A stretch of DNA of 64,000 nt from Pontibacter korlensis (GTDB taxonomy: Bacteria > Bacteroidota > Bacteroidia > Cytophagales > Hymenobacteraceae). Below, in pieces: positions 8,685 to 17,960 of this stretch (the first letter of the stretch is position 1; the number at the start of each line of letters is the position of its first letter). Location of the stretch: the NCBI RefSeq assembly GCF_000973725.1, contig NZ_CP009621.1, positions 4,643,001-4,707,000 of the forward strand, written 5' to 3'. The notes under the pieces are model-generated. The model saw only the letters and a program-made list of their open reading frames with translations. It was not told where the DNA came from and made no database searches. The position numbers were made by a program, and so were the translations under genes.

Positions 8685-11600
8685 TTAACTACTAATAGAA
8701 ACCTGTCTACTTTTGATCAGCATTACAAGGTCATCCAGAATCATATAAAGGCAGGGCACAATCACCAGAATAATGGAGGTAGCAAAGATTATCCCGAAGC
8801 CCAGCGAAATAGCCATAGGTATTAGCTGATAAGCCTGTCTGGAGGTTTCAAGAATAATAGGAGTCAAACCGCCGAAGGTGGTGAGGGTGGTTAATACGAT
8901 CGGCCTGAACCTTCTGATGCCGGCTTCGTGGATAGCTTCGTATGCAGAGTGGCTACCCCGATGTCTGTTGGCGTAGTCGATCATAATCAGTGAATCGTTC
9001 ACCACTACCCCTGAAAGAGCGATGATACCCATCAGACTCACCAGTGAAAGGTCGTAGCCCAGAAGTATATGTCCGATCACCGCCCCTACCACGCCAAAGG
9101 GTATAGCCAGCATCACAATAATGGGCTGCACATAGCTGTTGAGCGCCACCGCCAGCAAAGAAAAGATGAGGAGCATGGCGATGATAAAGCCAGACCACAG
9201 CGCCTGCGTGGACTCCCGCATGTCTGCCTGGCTTCCTTCGTAGGTCCAGGTAATAGCAGGAAAGTCGGCTCGTAATTGTGGGAGTACTTCCTCGTTCAAT
9301 GATTTAAGGACGCGGGTTTGGGCACCAGCTGGTTCTACGTCCATACCCACGTTTACTACTCTGCGTCCGTCTCGCCTGTTGATGTTGGTGAACGTTTCTC
9401 CTTCCGTTACTTTCACTACATTAAGCAAGGGTACAGCCGTGCCATCAGGTGCCCGGACGATAAATTCTTCCAGGTTATATATGTCCTTTCGTTCTTCCTT
9501 CGGCAGCTTCACACGAATTTCCGTTTCATTGATGCCGCGAAGCTGACGCATGGCCAATGCACCAAAAAAAGCATCACGCACCTGCTGCCCTACTGCTGAG
9601 GGGGTAAACCCGAGGCTTCTGCCTTCCGGCAACAGCTCAAAGCCCAGCTGTACTTTGCCCATGTTAAAATTATCGCTTATATCGCGGGTTTCCGCAAATG
9701 ATTCTACTCGCTCCACAAAGGCATCGCTGGCCCTCTCCAGCATTTTAATATCGGTGTGGCTCAAGTCTATACTTATGTCCTGGCGCGCACCTCCCGGCCC
9801 TCTCTCTGCTTCAAAGGTAATCTGATCTACGCCTTCTATGTCACCGATCTCTTCACGCCACAGGGCGATTACCTCTTTGGCCGTCATGTCTGTCTCGTCA
9901 GGCGGTTTCATCACAATTTCCACATCAATAAAGTCTTTCCCCCGAACGTTCGTTTTAATACCTTCCGCTACTTCGTACAGGTTATGCTCTTCAAACATGC
10001 GGCGGGTAGAGTTGGTGACTTCAATGGCAACTTTAGCGGCTTGCTCAGTGGTAGTGCCTACTGGTAGCCTGACGGCGCACTCAATTTCATCCGCAGCCAA
10101 CTCGGGCATCAGCACCATCCCCATGTGGTCGCTGTAGCCGTAGCCGCCGACTAAAAGCAACAGGGCAACTGCAGACGCTAAGGTAATATACCTGTTGCGC
10201 AGGCAAAGGTCGAGAAAAGGCTCATAACGCTTGTTAGCAAACCGACTAAAGGCTTTAGCTATAGCATTTTGCCAGCTCTCCAGTTTCCGTAAGGCTTTGG
10301 ACTTATTTTGCTTTGGCTTATGTGCCACATGAGAAGGAAGTATGAACAGCGCCTCGAAAAGCGAAACGGCCAGCACCGCAATCACCACTACGGGTAGAGG
10401 CCACCAATACTTGCCAGTCTCTCCGGGCATAAACAGGAGCGGTACAAAAGCAATCATGGTGGTCATAATACTAAAGATAACGGGCTTTGACACATCCTTT
10501 GCACCGAGTATGGCTGCATCCATATAGTTATACCCCTTCTGCCGGTACGCATATACGTTCTCCCCCACCACGATGGCATCATCCACCACAATACCCATCA
10601 CGATCAAAAAGCCGAACATCGAGATCATATTAATGCTGATGTCCACGACCGGTAACAGCACCATTGCCCCGATAAAGGATATAATCATGCCCATCATTAC
10701 CCAGAACGCCAGCCGGTATTCTAGGAACAGTCCCAGGATCACCATGACGATCACGATGGCCATCAGACCGTTCTCTGTTAAAAGCGAAAGGCGCTCCCGA
10801 AAGTCTTCTGCCCTGTTCGTGTCTATCCGAACGTTTACGCCCGGTGGCAGGGACTTCTCGTAGTCAGCCAATATCTCCTTTACAAGCTCTTCAATTTCCA
10901 GGGGAGACTGTTTGCCTGTCCTGAAAATTTCCAGATCTACTGTGTTTTGCTGGTTAAACTGACCGTGAAAGCCTATTTCCTCAAACCCATCTGTAATTTG
11001 AGCTATATCACCCAGTTTTACCGTTGCACCCGATTCCGAAGAAACGACATCAATATTGGCGAGTTCCGCGGCCCATAGTTTGCGCTCCTGCATCCGAAGC
11101 AACACCTCGCCGGCCTGCGTCTCAATGGAGCCTGCCGGCACATCCTCGCTGGAGTTGCGGATAATTTCTGCTACCTGGCCCAACGTGAAGTTATATTCCC
11201 GCAGCGTATGCTCCGGTATCTCAACGTGCGTCACGAAGTCGGGTACGTTTCCTATCTCAACCTGCGTGATTTCGTCGTTACTCAAGAGCCTGTTACGTAG
11301 ATTTTCGGCAAGTATGCGAAGTGTCCATACATCCACATCACCATACAATCCTATCTGCATCACATCCTGCCGCTGGTCCAGCAATGTTACCTGTGGCTGC
11401 TCTATGTCATCAGGGAAAGTCTGAATGCGGCTTACAGCCTGATCAATGTCCTGAAAAACCTTCATCCTGTCCGATCCAGGCACCAGCTCCACCGTCACTG
11501 TACCGGAGCCTTCATTTGCTACAGAAGTAACCTCTTTTATACCCTGCACCCCTTTGATGGCTTCCTCTACGGGCAACACGATCCCCTGCTCTGTTTCTGT

Positions 11601-11804
11601 TGGGGCAGCCCCCGGGTACACCACGCTGATTTCAACGTAATCCAGCTGAAACTGCGGGAAAACCTCTTTCTGCACATGGTACATCGTCCAGATTCCGCCA
11701 CCCACTAGTATAAACATTAGCAGATTGGTGATAATGCGGTTGCGGGCCATAAAGGCGATGGCACCTTTCTGTGTATTTTCAGCCAGTTTTTCTTGCTCGT
11801 TCAT
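8685..11804 (-). CDS. RND efflux transporter permease subunit
   Basis: The 1039-residue protein has the AcrB/MexB-type architecture: an N-terminal TM helix (IITNLLMFILVGGGIWTM), a large periplasmic porter loop, a central TM bundle containing GIVVDDAIVVGENV with the paired Asp residues of the proton relay in TM4, a second periplasmic loop, and a final TM bundle (SLMGIIALSGVVVNDSLIMIDYA). It drives proton-coupled export of small molecules from the inner membrane and periplasm. It starts 3 bp after the adaptor gene ends and is the last gene of a three-gene efflux operon. The substrate is not predictable. No local repressor gene of TetR or MarR type is visible. Length is normal. Confidence 0.95.
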   Translation of the reverse strand: MNEQEKLAENTQKGAIAFMARNRIITNLLMFILVGGGIWTMYHVQKEVFPQFQLDYVEISVVYPGAAPTETEQGIVLPVEEAIKGVQGIKEVTSVANEGSGTVTVELVPGSDRMKVFQDIDQAVSRIQTFPDDIEQPQVTLLDQRQDVMQIGLYGDVDVWTLRILAENLRNRLLSNDEITQVEIGNVPDFVTHVEIPEHTLREYNFTLGQVAEIIRNSSEDVPAGSIETQAGEVLLRMQERKLWAAELANIDVVSSESGATVKLGDIAQITDGFEEIGFHGQFNQQNTVDLEIFRTGKQSPLEIEELVKEILADYEKSLPPGVNVRIDTNRAEDFRERLSLLTENGLMAIVIVMVILGLFLEYRLAFWVMMGMIISFIGAMVLLPVVDISINMISMFGFLIVMGIVVDDAIVVGENVYAYRQKGYNYMDAAILGAKDVSKPVIFSIMTTMIAFVPLLFMPGETGKYWWPLPVVVIAVLAVSLFEALFILPSHVAHKPKQNKSKALRKLESWQNAIAKAFSRFANKRYEPFLDLCLRNRYITLASAVALLLLVGGYGYSDHMGMVLMPELAADEIECAVRLPVGTTTEQAAKVAIEVTNSTRRMFEEHNLYEVAEGIKTNVRGKDFIDVEIVMKPPDETDMTAKEVIALWREEIGDIEGVDQITFEAERGPGGARQDISIDLSHTDIKMLERASDAFVERVESFAETRDISDNFNMGKVQLGFELLPEGRSLGFTPSAVGQQVRDAFFGALAMRQLRGINETEIRVKLPKEERKDIYNLEEFIVRAPDGTAVPLLNVVKVTEGETFTNINRRDGRRVVNVGMDVEPAGAQTRVLKSLNEEVLPQLRADFPAITWTYEGSQADMRESTQALWSGFIIAMLLIFSLLAVALNSYVQPIIVMLAIPFGVVGAVIGHILLGYDLSLVSLMGIIALSGVVVNDSLIMIDYANRHRGSHSAYEAIHEAGIRRFRPIVLTTLTTFGGLTPIILETSRQAYQLIPMAISLGFGIIFATSIILVIVPCLYMILDDLVMLIKSRQVSISS

Positions 11805-11807
11805 ACT

Positions 11808-13013
11808 TTACTCCTGATTCCTTTCTGTTGAAGCAGTATCCTGCGCAGCCCCACCACTTTCAGTACGTAATTTAGAACCTTCCACCACGGTTGATAAATC
11901 AGTTGTTACAACCATCTCTCCATCGGAAAGTCCTTTACTGATATAGGCGTATTCGGCATCATCAAAAAGCACATCTACTTTCCGGATGTCCAGCTTTCCG
12001 TCTTTCATCACCCATACTGTGTTTCCCTGCCTTAGGTAATCGCGGCTTAGCCGGATGACATTAGGAATCTCTTTAGCCTGAATACGCACTTCCACAAAAG
12101 TGCCTATGATCAAGGGCGGGATTGAGTCTGCACCTGCATTTCGTGCCAGCGGATCAGTTACAGAAACGAGCACCCTTGCCAGACGTGTTTGCGTATCCAG
12201 CGCACCTACCAGGCGGAAAAGCTTACCTTTTCTATACTGCCCCGCTGACCAGCTGGTGGTGTTAAAGATTTTTGCCTCCGCCCCGGCATTGGCTACATTC
12301 TCAGAAAAGGTGAGCCAGTTGACTTTGGAAACGGGAACATTGGCAGCCACCCAATACTCTTCCATACCTACCAGGCGCCCCAGCTCTGCACCAGGGGCAA
12401 GCTGAGAGCCTACGTTGGCGTTACGGCTGATGATATGGGCATTGAACGGAGCCCGGACAGTAGTCCGCTGCAGGTTAAGTTGGGCCTGATCTACGGCAGC
12501 TTCCGCCGCAGCTACCCTTGCCTTGGCTGCATCCAGCTGCGGTTTACGAAGCACCAACTCCTGGTTATCTGCAGGAAGTTCTTCGCCTATTAATTCATAG
12601 TCGTTTCGGGCCACCTCCTGCCTGCCCATCTCCACGCTTAAATCAGTTTTCGCTAATTGTAGATCACTCTTTCTAAGCTGTAACGTATTGCGGTAATCAG
12701 CAGGATTTATTTGCAGCAGCACTTCCCCCTTTTTTACAAAAGAGCCTGGCGTGAAACTTTCAGAAATGCTAACCACCTCCCCACCTACCTGGGTACTCAG
12801 GATAATGTCCTTGGCCGCCTGCACGGTTCCTGTCGCCACTACGGTGGGGGTATAATTACCCCTGTTTACCTCCACTACATCCACCAGCATGGCTGTGGTT
12901 ATACTTGCTCCTTCCCGCTCCGCCTCCGGTGCCGTCATGAACACGACAAAGGTGATGGCAGCACTTACCAGAAGTATGGCGGCACTAATTATAAATGTCT
13001 TCCTTTTGCTCAT
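11808..13013 (-). CDS. RND efflux periplasmic adaptor (membrane fusion protein)
   Basis: The 401-residue protein has an N-terminal membrane anchor (FIISAAILLVSAAITFVVF), a lipoyl/barrel-sandwich segment (VGGEVVSISESFTPGSFVKKG), a long alpha-helical hairpin rich in Ala and Gln (about 110-180), then beta-barrel and membrane-proximal domains. This is the HlyD/AcrA order. It bridges the inner-membrane permease and the outer-membrane factor. It sits between those two partners, 31 bp after the upstream gene and 3 bp before the permease, so co-translation is likely. Confidence 0.93.
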   Translation of the reverse strand: MSKRKTFIISAAILLVSAAITFVVFMTAPEAEREGASITTAMLVDVVEVNRGNYTPTVVATGTVQAAKDIILSTQVGGEVVSISESFTPGSFVKKGEVLLQINPADYRNTLQLRKSDLQLAKTDLSVEMGRQEVARNDYELIGEELPADNQELVLRKPQLDAAKARVAAAEAAVDQAQLNLQRTTVRAPFNAHIISRNANVGSQLAPGAELGRLVGMEEYWVAANVPVSKVNWLTFSENVANAGAEAKIFNTTSWSAGQYRKGKLFRLVGALDTQTRLARVLVSVTDPLARNAGADSIPPLIIGTFVEVRIQAKEIPNVIRLSRDYLRQGNTVWVMKDGKLDIRKVDVLFDDAEYAYISKGLSDGEMVVTTDLSTVVEGSKLRTESGGAAQDTASTERNQE

Positions 13014-13044
13014 CTACATGCGCTATATGCTGTTAGCCTATGTG

Positions 13045-14505
13045 CTACAAATCCTCCATCTCTTTCTCCAGTTGATTGTCTCTTTCTGTTTCAAAACCAC
13101 CAGCCAAGGCCCTGTATAAGTCAACTCTTATTTCCAGCAGGCCCAGCCTTGCATTCACTAAATCCCTTCGTAGCTGTTGCAGCTGATTCAGGATAACCAA
13201 CACGTCAAGGTAGGGGGTAAAACCGTTAAGGTACTCTATCCGGAGTTGCCCAAAAGTTTTTTCGGCCAGCTCCACCTGTTTTGCTATTACTTCAATTTGC
13301 TGGACTTGTTTTGTTTCCTGCATCAGAGCATTTTCTATTTCCTGGAAAGCAATCAGCACTGTCTGCCCGTATTCATTTAGTTGCTGCTGTCGGATGGCCT
13401 CCGTCTGATCCACCTGTGCTCTTAGCCTACCGCCGTAAAAAAGAGGTGCCAGCAAGCTGCTTCCAAGCGAAATGGCCTGTGATTCAAATAAACCGACTAA
13501 ATCATTTGAGCGGAGGGCAGCATTAAGCGAGAAGGTCAGGCGTGGATACTTATTGCTAATGGCTGCGGCCACTTCCCTGTCAGCTGCCTGGAGCAGGTAA
13601 AATGAGCTTTGCACATCGGGCCTTCGATTGACTAGCTGCAGCGGAATACCAGTTTGTGGCAATGGCGGTAAGTCGGGTAATTGCGCTGCGGCCTCTGCTA
13701 ACTCGCTGGGTGGCTGACCCAGAAGTATGGAAAGCTGATTTTCCAGTAACTCTCGTTGCACTTCAAGTGCTATCCGTTGCTGCCTTGTGCTTTCGACAAG
13801 CTGCTGCTGCCGCAGCACGTCAACACCCCGCACCTGCCCGCTGGCGAATCTGTTCCGAATGAGCGCCAGCACCTGTTGGTTCGTTTCAAGCTGCTCGTCT
13901 ACCAGTTGCAGTTGAATGCTGTTGGCCTTTAGCCTGAACCAAGCTAGGGCCACTTCGCTTGTAAGGGTAACTGCCGCCGTTTTGTAGTCATAGTAACTGG
14001 CCCTGAACCGATATTCTTCAGCGTGGATGCTATACCTGATCCGGCCCCAAAGATCTGCTTCGTAACTAGTCCCCAATCCTAACTGTGTGTTTTCTCCCCC
14101 GGCAAAATCAGGCTCCGGACGACTGATGCCTGACTGGAGTTGCAAAAATATTTCGGGGACTCTTGCTGATGAGGCAATCTTAACCAATGCCCGCGCTTCA
14201 TCAAACTCATACCAGGCTATCTTTAAGGGTAAATTGGCTTGTAAGGCAGAGTCGACAAGTATGTTTAGAGTTGAGTCATCGAAAGCTTGCCACCATCTGT
14301 CAGGAGCTTCTGTTTCGCCGGGAAGGGAGAACTCCTGTATAGGTTCATAGGGCAATTGAACATCAGCAACTTTCAGTGAACATCCTGTTAAACAAAAGAA
14401 AGTATAGATGCACATTAATGGCAAAATCGGTAAGGGTAGTACCGGAGCTAGGGAACCATATTTACACCTGCCGTTTTTCAATCTGCTTATATTTGACACA
14501 TACAA
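13045..14505 (-). CDS. TolC/NodT-type outer membrane efflux lipoprotein
   Basis: The 486-residue protein carries a lipobox (CLTGC, Cys about residue 42), so it is probably a lipoprotein of the NodT/OprM type, followed by two outer-membrane-efflux-protein repeats with long coiled helices rich in Gln and Glu (for example LVDEQLETNQQVLALIRNRF). It forms the outer-membrane channel of the pump and is the first gene of the operon. I keep the upstream ATG at 14505 because it provides a basic n-region; an internal ATG at 14412 would leave only a very short leader. It ends in an acidic tail (LEKEMEDL). Confidence 0.92.
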   Translation of the reverse strand: MYVSNISRLKNGRCKYGSLAPVLPLPILPLMCIYTFFCLTGCSLKVADVQLPYEPIQEFSLPGETEAPDRWWQAFDDSTLNILVDSALQANLPLKIAWYEFDEARALVKIASSARVPEIFLQLQSGISRPEPDFAGGENTQLGLGTSYEADLWGRIRYSIHAEEYRFRASYYDYKTAAVTLTSEVALAWFRLKANSIQLQLVDEQLETNQQVLALIRNRFASGQVRGVDVLRQQQLVESTRQQRIALEVQRELLENQLSILLGQPPSELAEAAAQLPDLPPLPQTGIPLQLVNRRPDVQSSFYLLQAADREVAAAISNKYPRLTFSLNAALRSNDLVGLFESQAISLGSSLLAPLFYGGRLRAQVDQTEAIRQQQLNEYGQTVLIAFQEIENALMQETKQVQQIEVIAKQVELAEKTFGQLRIEYLNGFTPYLDVLVILNQLQQLRRDLVNARLGLLEIRVDLYRALAGGFETERDNQLEKEMEDL

Positions 14506-14731
14506 TAATAAATAGACTTATATACAGGAATTTAATTTTACCTTGTACAAATCATTTAACCATCACCTGCCGCTTAAGGTTATGTTTGACTGTTACTTAA
14601 ACCACGCAGTAGGCGTCTGAAGCTTTCAAAAAATAGTGTGGGAATTTGGCTTTAATGTTTGATTAATTACAAATCGCTAAATCTATACTTGTGAGCCGAA
14701 ATATCGAGGGTAAGGAACAGCTCAAAGTGCT
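14506..14731. other. Efflux operon upstream region
   Basis: An AT-rich leader precedes the efflux operon on the minus strand. The operon promoter must be here, but I see no exact TAnnTTTG element with a well placed TTTG box, and no operator palindrome. Confidence 0.35.
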
Positions 14732-14778
14732 ACAAACAAAAAGCCCTACAGGTTTACCTGCAGGGCTTTTTGTTTGTA
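14732..14778 (-). terminator. Strong bidirectional terminator
   Basis: A nearly perfect hairpin: ACAAACAAAAAGCCCT with CAGG, loop TTTA, then CCTG and AGGGCTTTTTGTTTGT. It lies 17 bp after the TonB receptor stop codon and separates it from the efflux operon leader. Confidence 0.9.
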
Positions 14779-14795
14779 CTGTTAGGCTTTTATGC

Positions 14796-17567
14796 TTATA
14801 AGTTGAAGGTTAAACGGGTAAAGATAAATCTGCCATTATAACCAAACTGTTGTGCACTACGAGAGTAAATAAAACGGCCTGTGCCGGAGCTAGCTGCAGC
14901 TACTTCGTCTGGATAAACATCCAGCAAATTGTTCGCACCTACTGTTAACTTAAGGTTATTGTTAAAAGTATATCCAGCACTTAAATCTGTTACTACCTTA
15001 CCGCCATACCAAACCTGGTTTTCTGTTACATTCGTCGCTTCCTGCACTTTTCCGAAATACACATTACGCAGAAAGAAGTCCCACTTGCTAAGCGAGTAAT
15101 TTAATGAAAGATTCGCCTTGGTCTGTGGTACAGCAGACTGTAAGTAGATGCGGCTTGCCTCATCAAAATAGGTGCTTTCCCTGCCTGTTAACTGCTCAGA
15201 TGCATGTATATTTCCTACCAGGCTAGTCTTGGCATAGGTACCTGCCAGGTTACCAGTGAACCGGCCGCCGCCCAAAATTTTGGTATACGTTAAGACAGCA
15301 TCCACTCCCTTTGTCTCAGTATCAATAGCATTGGCAAAAAAGCGTGCTGAGCCAGCATTGGCCACATCCAGCAACCTGTTTACTTCTGCTTCCTGCGGAG
15401 TTGGGTTTGTTGTTACCTTACCAAACTGCCCGGTATAAACAACACGGTCGTTGATGCGGATGAAATAACCATCCAACGTAAGTTTAAAGTCTCCCAATAC
15501 ACTAGTGAAGCCAGCGCTGTAGTTATATGATGTTTCCTGCTTTAGTTTAGGAATGCCCAGCAGCTTAGCCACACGACTGTTGTTTGTAAACGTTCCTGAT
15601 TCTACAAATACACCATCTGTAAAAAGCGTGGAAGTGGCACTATAATATTGCTGATGCAGTGATGGGGCACGGAAACCTGTGCTTACGGCACCTCTCAATA
15701 TCAATGCATCGGAGAAAATATGGCGCCCTGCTACTTTTCCATTTACAGTAGAACCAAAATCTGAGTAGTTTTCAAAACGTGCTGCCACATCAATCAATGA
15801 CCTGCTGGTAAAATTAAGCTCTACATCACCATAAACAGATACCGCCGTACGCGATGCGTCTATTGCATTATCAGGACTGAAACCCGGGAATGATTGAGAA
15901 CCACCGGCAAAAGGAGAGCCGTTAGCTGCAAACCTTGTGTTTACGGTTCCGCGTGGGTCCGGAATAAGTATAGGGTTACCTGAAGCATCAGTACCCACTC
16001 GTGTAGCTTTACCATAGTTCACATATGAGGCCTCTTCTCCGGGTAAGATTTGATAGTTCTCGTAACGGTGCTCTACGCCATAAGCCACGTTTACACCAGC
16101 CATAGCATCTTTAAAGAAGCGGCTGAAGTCCAGGTTAGTTGTGTTTTGGGTAAAAGAATAACCACCGGCTTCAAAGGTTGTGGGCGAAGCAGTAAGCATC
16201 GATGCATTCAGGGTGTTCTCCACAGTAAAGTCGATGGCATTTTGCCCGTATGTATTGCTGAAGTCTACTTCCCAACTTCCCAACTGCCCCCGGATACCTG
16301 CTGACAAAGACCTGTCATAGTTATCTGTTACAATAAGAGGCATGAAGCCTAGTGGATAAATAGTAGCACTTGTCTGCGTAAGTTGAGAAGGTGTTCTATA
16401 GAAAGCGGCACCTTCGCCATGGCGATAATTCAAACCACCAAAAGCGTATACTTCTGCTTTTTCAGAGATCGGGTAGGCCGAGTTAAAAAACAGGCTTCCT
16501 CCCCTGTTTGCCGACTGCCCGACACGACCGCTAAAGAAATCACGGGTCAGACCCCTTCTGCTAAGCTCTGCTTCTGTAATATCAACTCCTGTTGGCTCCT
16601 GACCTGGAGTAGGATTGTTATAATCACTAAAGATTGTACCGGTATAGTCACCGCCACGATCAGTATAATTGCGGTAGTCATAAGAGCCTGCCAGGTTCAG
16701 GTAAGACCCTTCAACTCCCAATGGTACACCATAATTGGCATTTACCTGAACGTTCTCACCATCTATACTGCCCTCTGAGCCGTCGGACACATACCCTCCG
16801 GTGGTAACGTTGGCATTCAGCTTGTTTACATTATCATTCAATATGATATTGATAACACCTGCGATGGCGTCTGAGCCATATTGAGCAGATGCTCCATCCC
16901 GGAGTATCTCAATGCGTTTAATAGCTGCTGTCGGAATGGCATTCAAGTCTGTACCTACTGAGCCCTTTCCAAAGCTACCATTTATGTTAACCAGTGATGT
17001 AGTATGGCGTCTTTTACCGTTGATGAGCACCAGTACCTGGTCTGGTCCCAAACCTCTTAGAGACGCAGGATCAATGTGGTCTGTTCCATCGGTCAAAGTT
17101 TGCGTATTTGAAGTAAAAGAAGGAGCCACATAGTTGAGTATCTGGTTAAGCGTAACCTGTGGTGCATCCTGCACTACCTCTCTTATATTGATAACATCAA
17201 CTGGTGCAGGAGTAGTAAGCTGTGAGCGGGGGGCACCTCGTGATCCTACTACAACAACTTCGTTCAGGCTCTGAGCCGTTGAAAGTACAAAGTCAACCGT
17301 AACGGTTTGCCCTGCAGCTACTGTTACCTCTTTTTGCGCTGACTCATACCCTATATAACTGGAAACTAAAGTATAAGTACCCGGTGCCACGTTCAATTGA
17401 TACTGGCCATTTGCATCTGCACTCGTACCTGTTGACTGATCTAAGGTTCTGACCGTGGCCCCTGCCAGTGGCTGAAACTGATCACGAACTGTACCCTGTA
17501 TTGTTTGCCCATTAACCTGAACAGTTAATGTTAAAATGAGTCCTAGTAGTAAATAAATCTTTAACAT
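14796..17567 (-). CDS. TonB-dependent receptor with carboxypeptidase-like regulatory domain
   Basis: The 923-residue protein has a signal peptide (ends VNGQ, residue 21), a carboxypeptidase-D regulatory-like beta-sandwich (about 22-105), a plug domain (about 115-245, with LRGLGPDQVLVLINGKRRH and RIEILRDGASAQYGSDAIAGVINI) and a 22-strand barrel ending in an aromatic-terminated strand (FIFTRLTFNL). It imports a large substrate through the outer membrane using TonB energy; the ligand is not known. It has no SusD partner, which argues against a SusCD glycan system. It is monocistronic, with a terminator directly behind it. Two GTATATAC palindromes lie about 105-125 bp upstream. Confidence 0.93.
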   Translation of the reverse strand: MLKIYLLLGLILTLTVQVNGQTIQGTVRDQFQPLAGATVRTLDQSTGTSADANGQYQLNVAPGTYTLVSSYIGYESAQKEVTVAAGQTVTVDFVLSTAQSLNEVVVVGSRGAPRSQLTTPAPVDVINIREVVQDAPQVTLNQILNYVAPSFTSNTQTLTDGTDHIDPASLRGLGPDQVLVLINGKRRHTTSLVNINGSFGKGSVGTDLNAIPTAAIKRIEILRDGASAQYGSDAIAGVINIILNDNVNKLNANVTTGGYVSDGSEGSIDGENVQVNANYGVPLGVEGSYLNLAGSYDYRNYTDRGGDYTGTIFSDYNNPTPGQEPTGVDITEAELSRRGLTRDFFSGRVGQSANRGGSLFFNSAYPISEKAEVYAFGGLNYRHGEGAAFYRTPSQLTQTSATIYPLGFMPLIVTDNYDRSLSAGIRGQLGSWEVDFSNTYGQNAIDFTVENTLNASMLTASPTTFEAGGYSFTQNTTNLDFSRFFKDAMAGVNVAYGVEHRYENYQILPGEEASYVNYGKATRVGTDASGNPILIPDPRGTVNTRFAANGSPFAGGSQSFPGFSPDNAIDASRTAVSVYGDVELNFTSRSLIDVAARFENYSDFGSTVNGKVAGRHIFSDALILRGAVSTGFRAPSLHQQYYSATSTLFTDGVFVESGTFTNNSRVAKLLGIPKLKQETSYNYSAGFTSVLGDFKLTLDGYFIRINDRVVYTGQFGKVTTNPTPQEAEVNRLLDVANAGSARFFANAIDTETKGVDAVLTYTKILGGGRFTGNLAGTYAKTSLVGNIHASEQLTGRESTYFDEASRIYLQSAVPQTKANLSLNYSLSKWDFFLRNVYFGKVQEATNVTENQVWYGGKVVTDLSAGYTFNNNLKLTVGANNLLDVYPDEVAAASSGTGRFIYSRSAQQFGYNGRFIFTRLTFNL

Positions 17568-17960
17568 AATAAGAAACTTGAAAAACTATATAAGCCTGCT
17601 GTTTACTATGGATATATCCCTGCAGGCATCAGCAAAAAATCAAGCTGCGAAATTACAGCAATTTTCATAGTATATACATTAGTTGTATATACAAATCATA
17701 TTCAAACTGGGTAATAGCCCCTGTTAGTTCCTGAAGCTATCAGCTACGTGTGCCCTAATGGCATTATACTTTATTATTACAGATAAGGTCTGAAATAATG
17801 AAACCATCTTTTTAAAGAGATAGCAGGCAGTAAGATAAATGCTGCACCCTGATAATTCGGGAACAGCATTTAAATATTTTAAAGTGAATAAGGTGGGTTT
17901 AACTAACTGACCTTATACTACGATACCTCTACGTATTCATAGCCGTCCCTCTATTACTTA
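17568..17960. other. 393-bp intergenic region with paired GTATATAC palindromes
   Basis: This is the upstream region of the TonB receptor and the downstream region of ggt. Apart from the GTATATAC pair at 17670-17692 I see no gene, and no convincing terminator for ggt. Confidence 0.4.
17670..17692 (-). promoter_or_regulatory. Two GTATATAC palindromes upstream of the TonB receptor
   Basis: The self-complementary octamer GTATATAC occurs at 17670-17677 and 17685-17692, 15 bp start to start. This spacing could suit a dimeric repressor or activator. There is no further proof of function. Confidence 0.3.
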
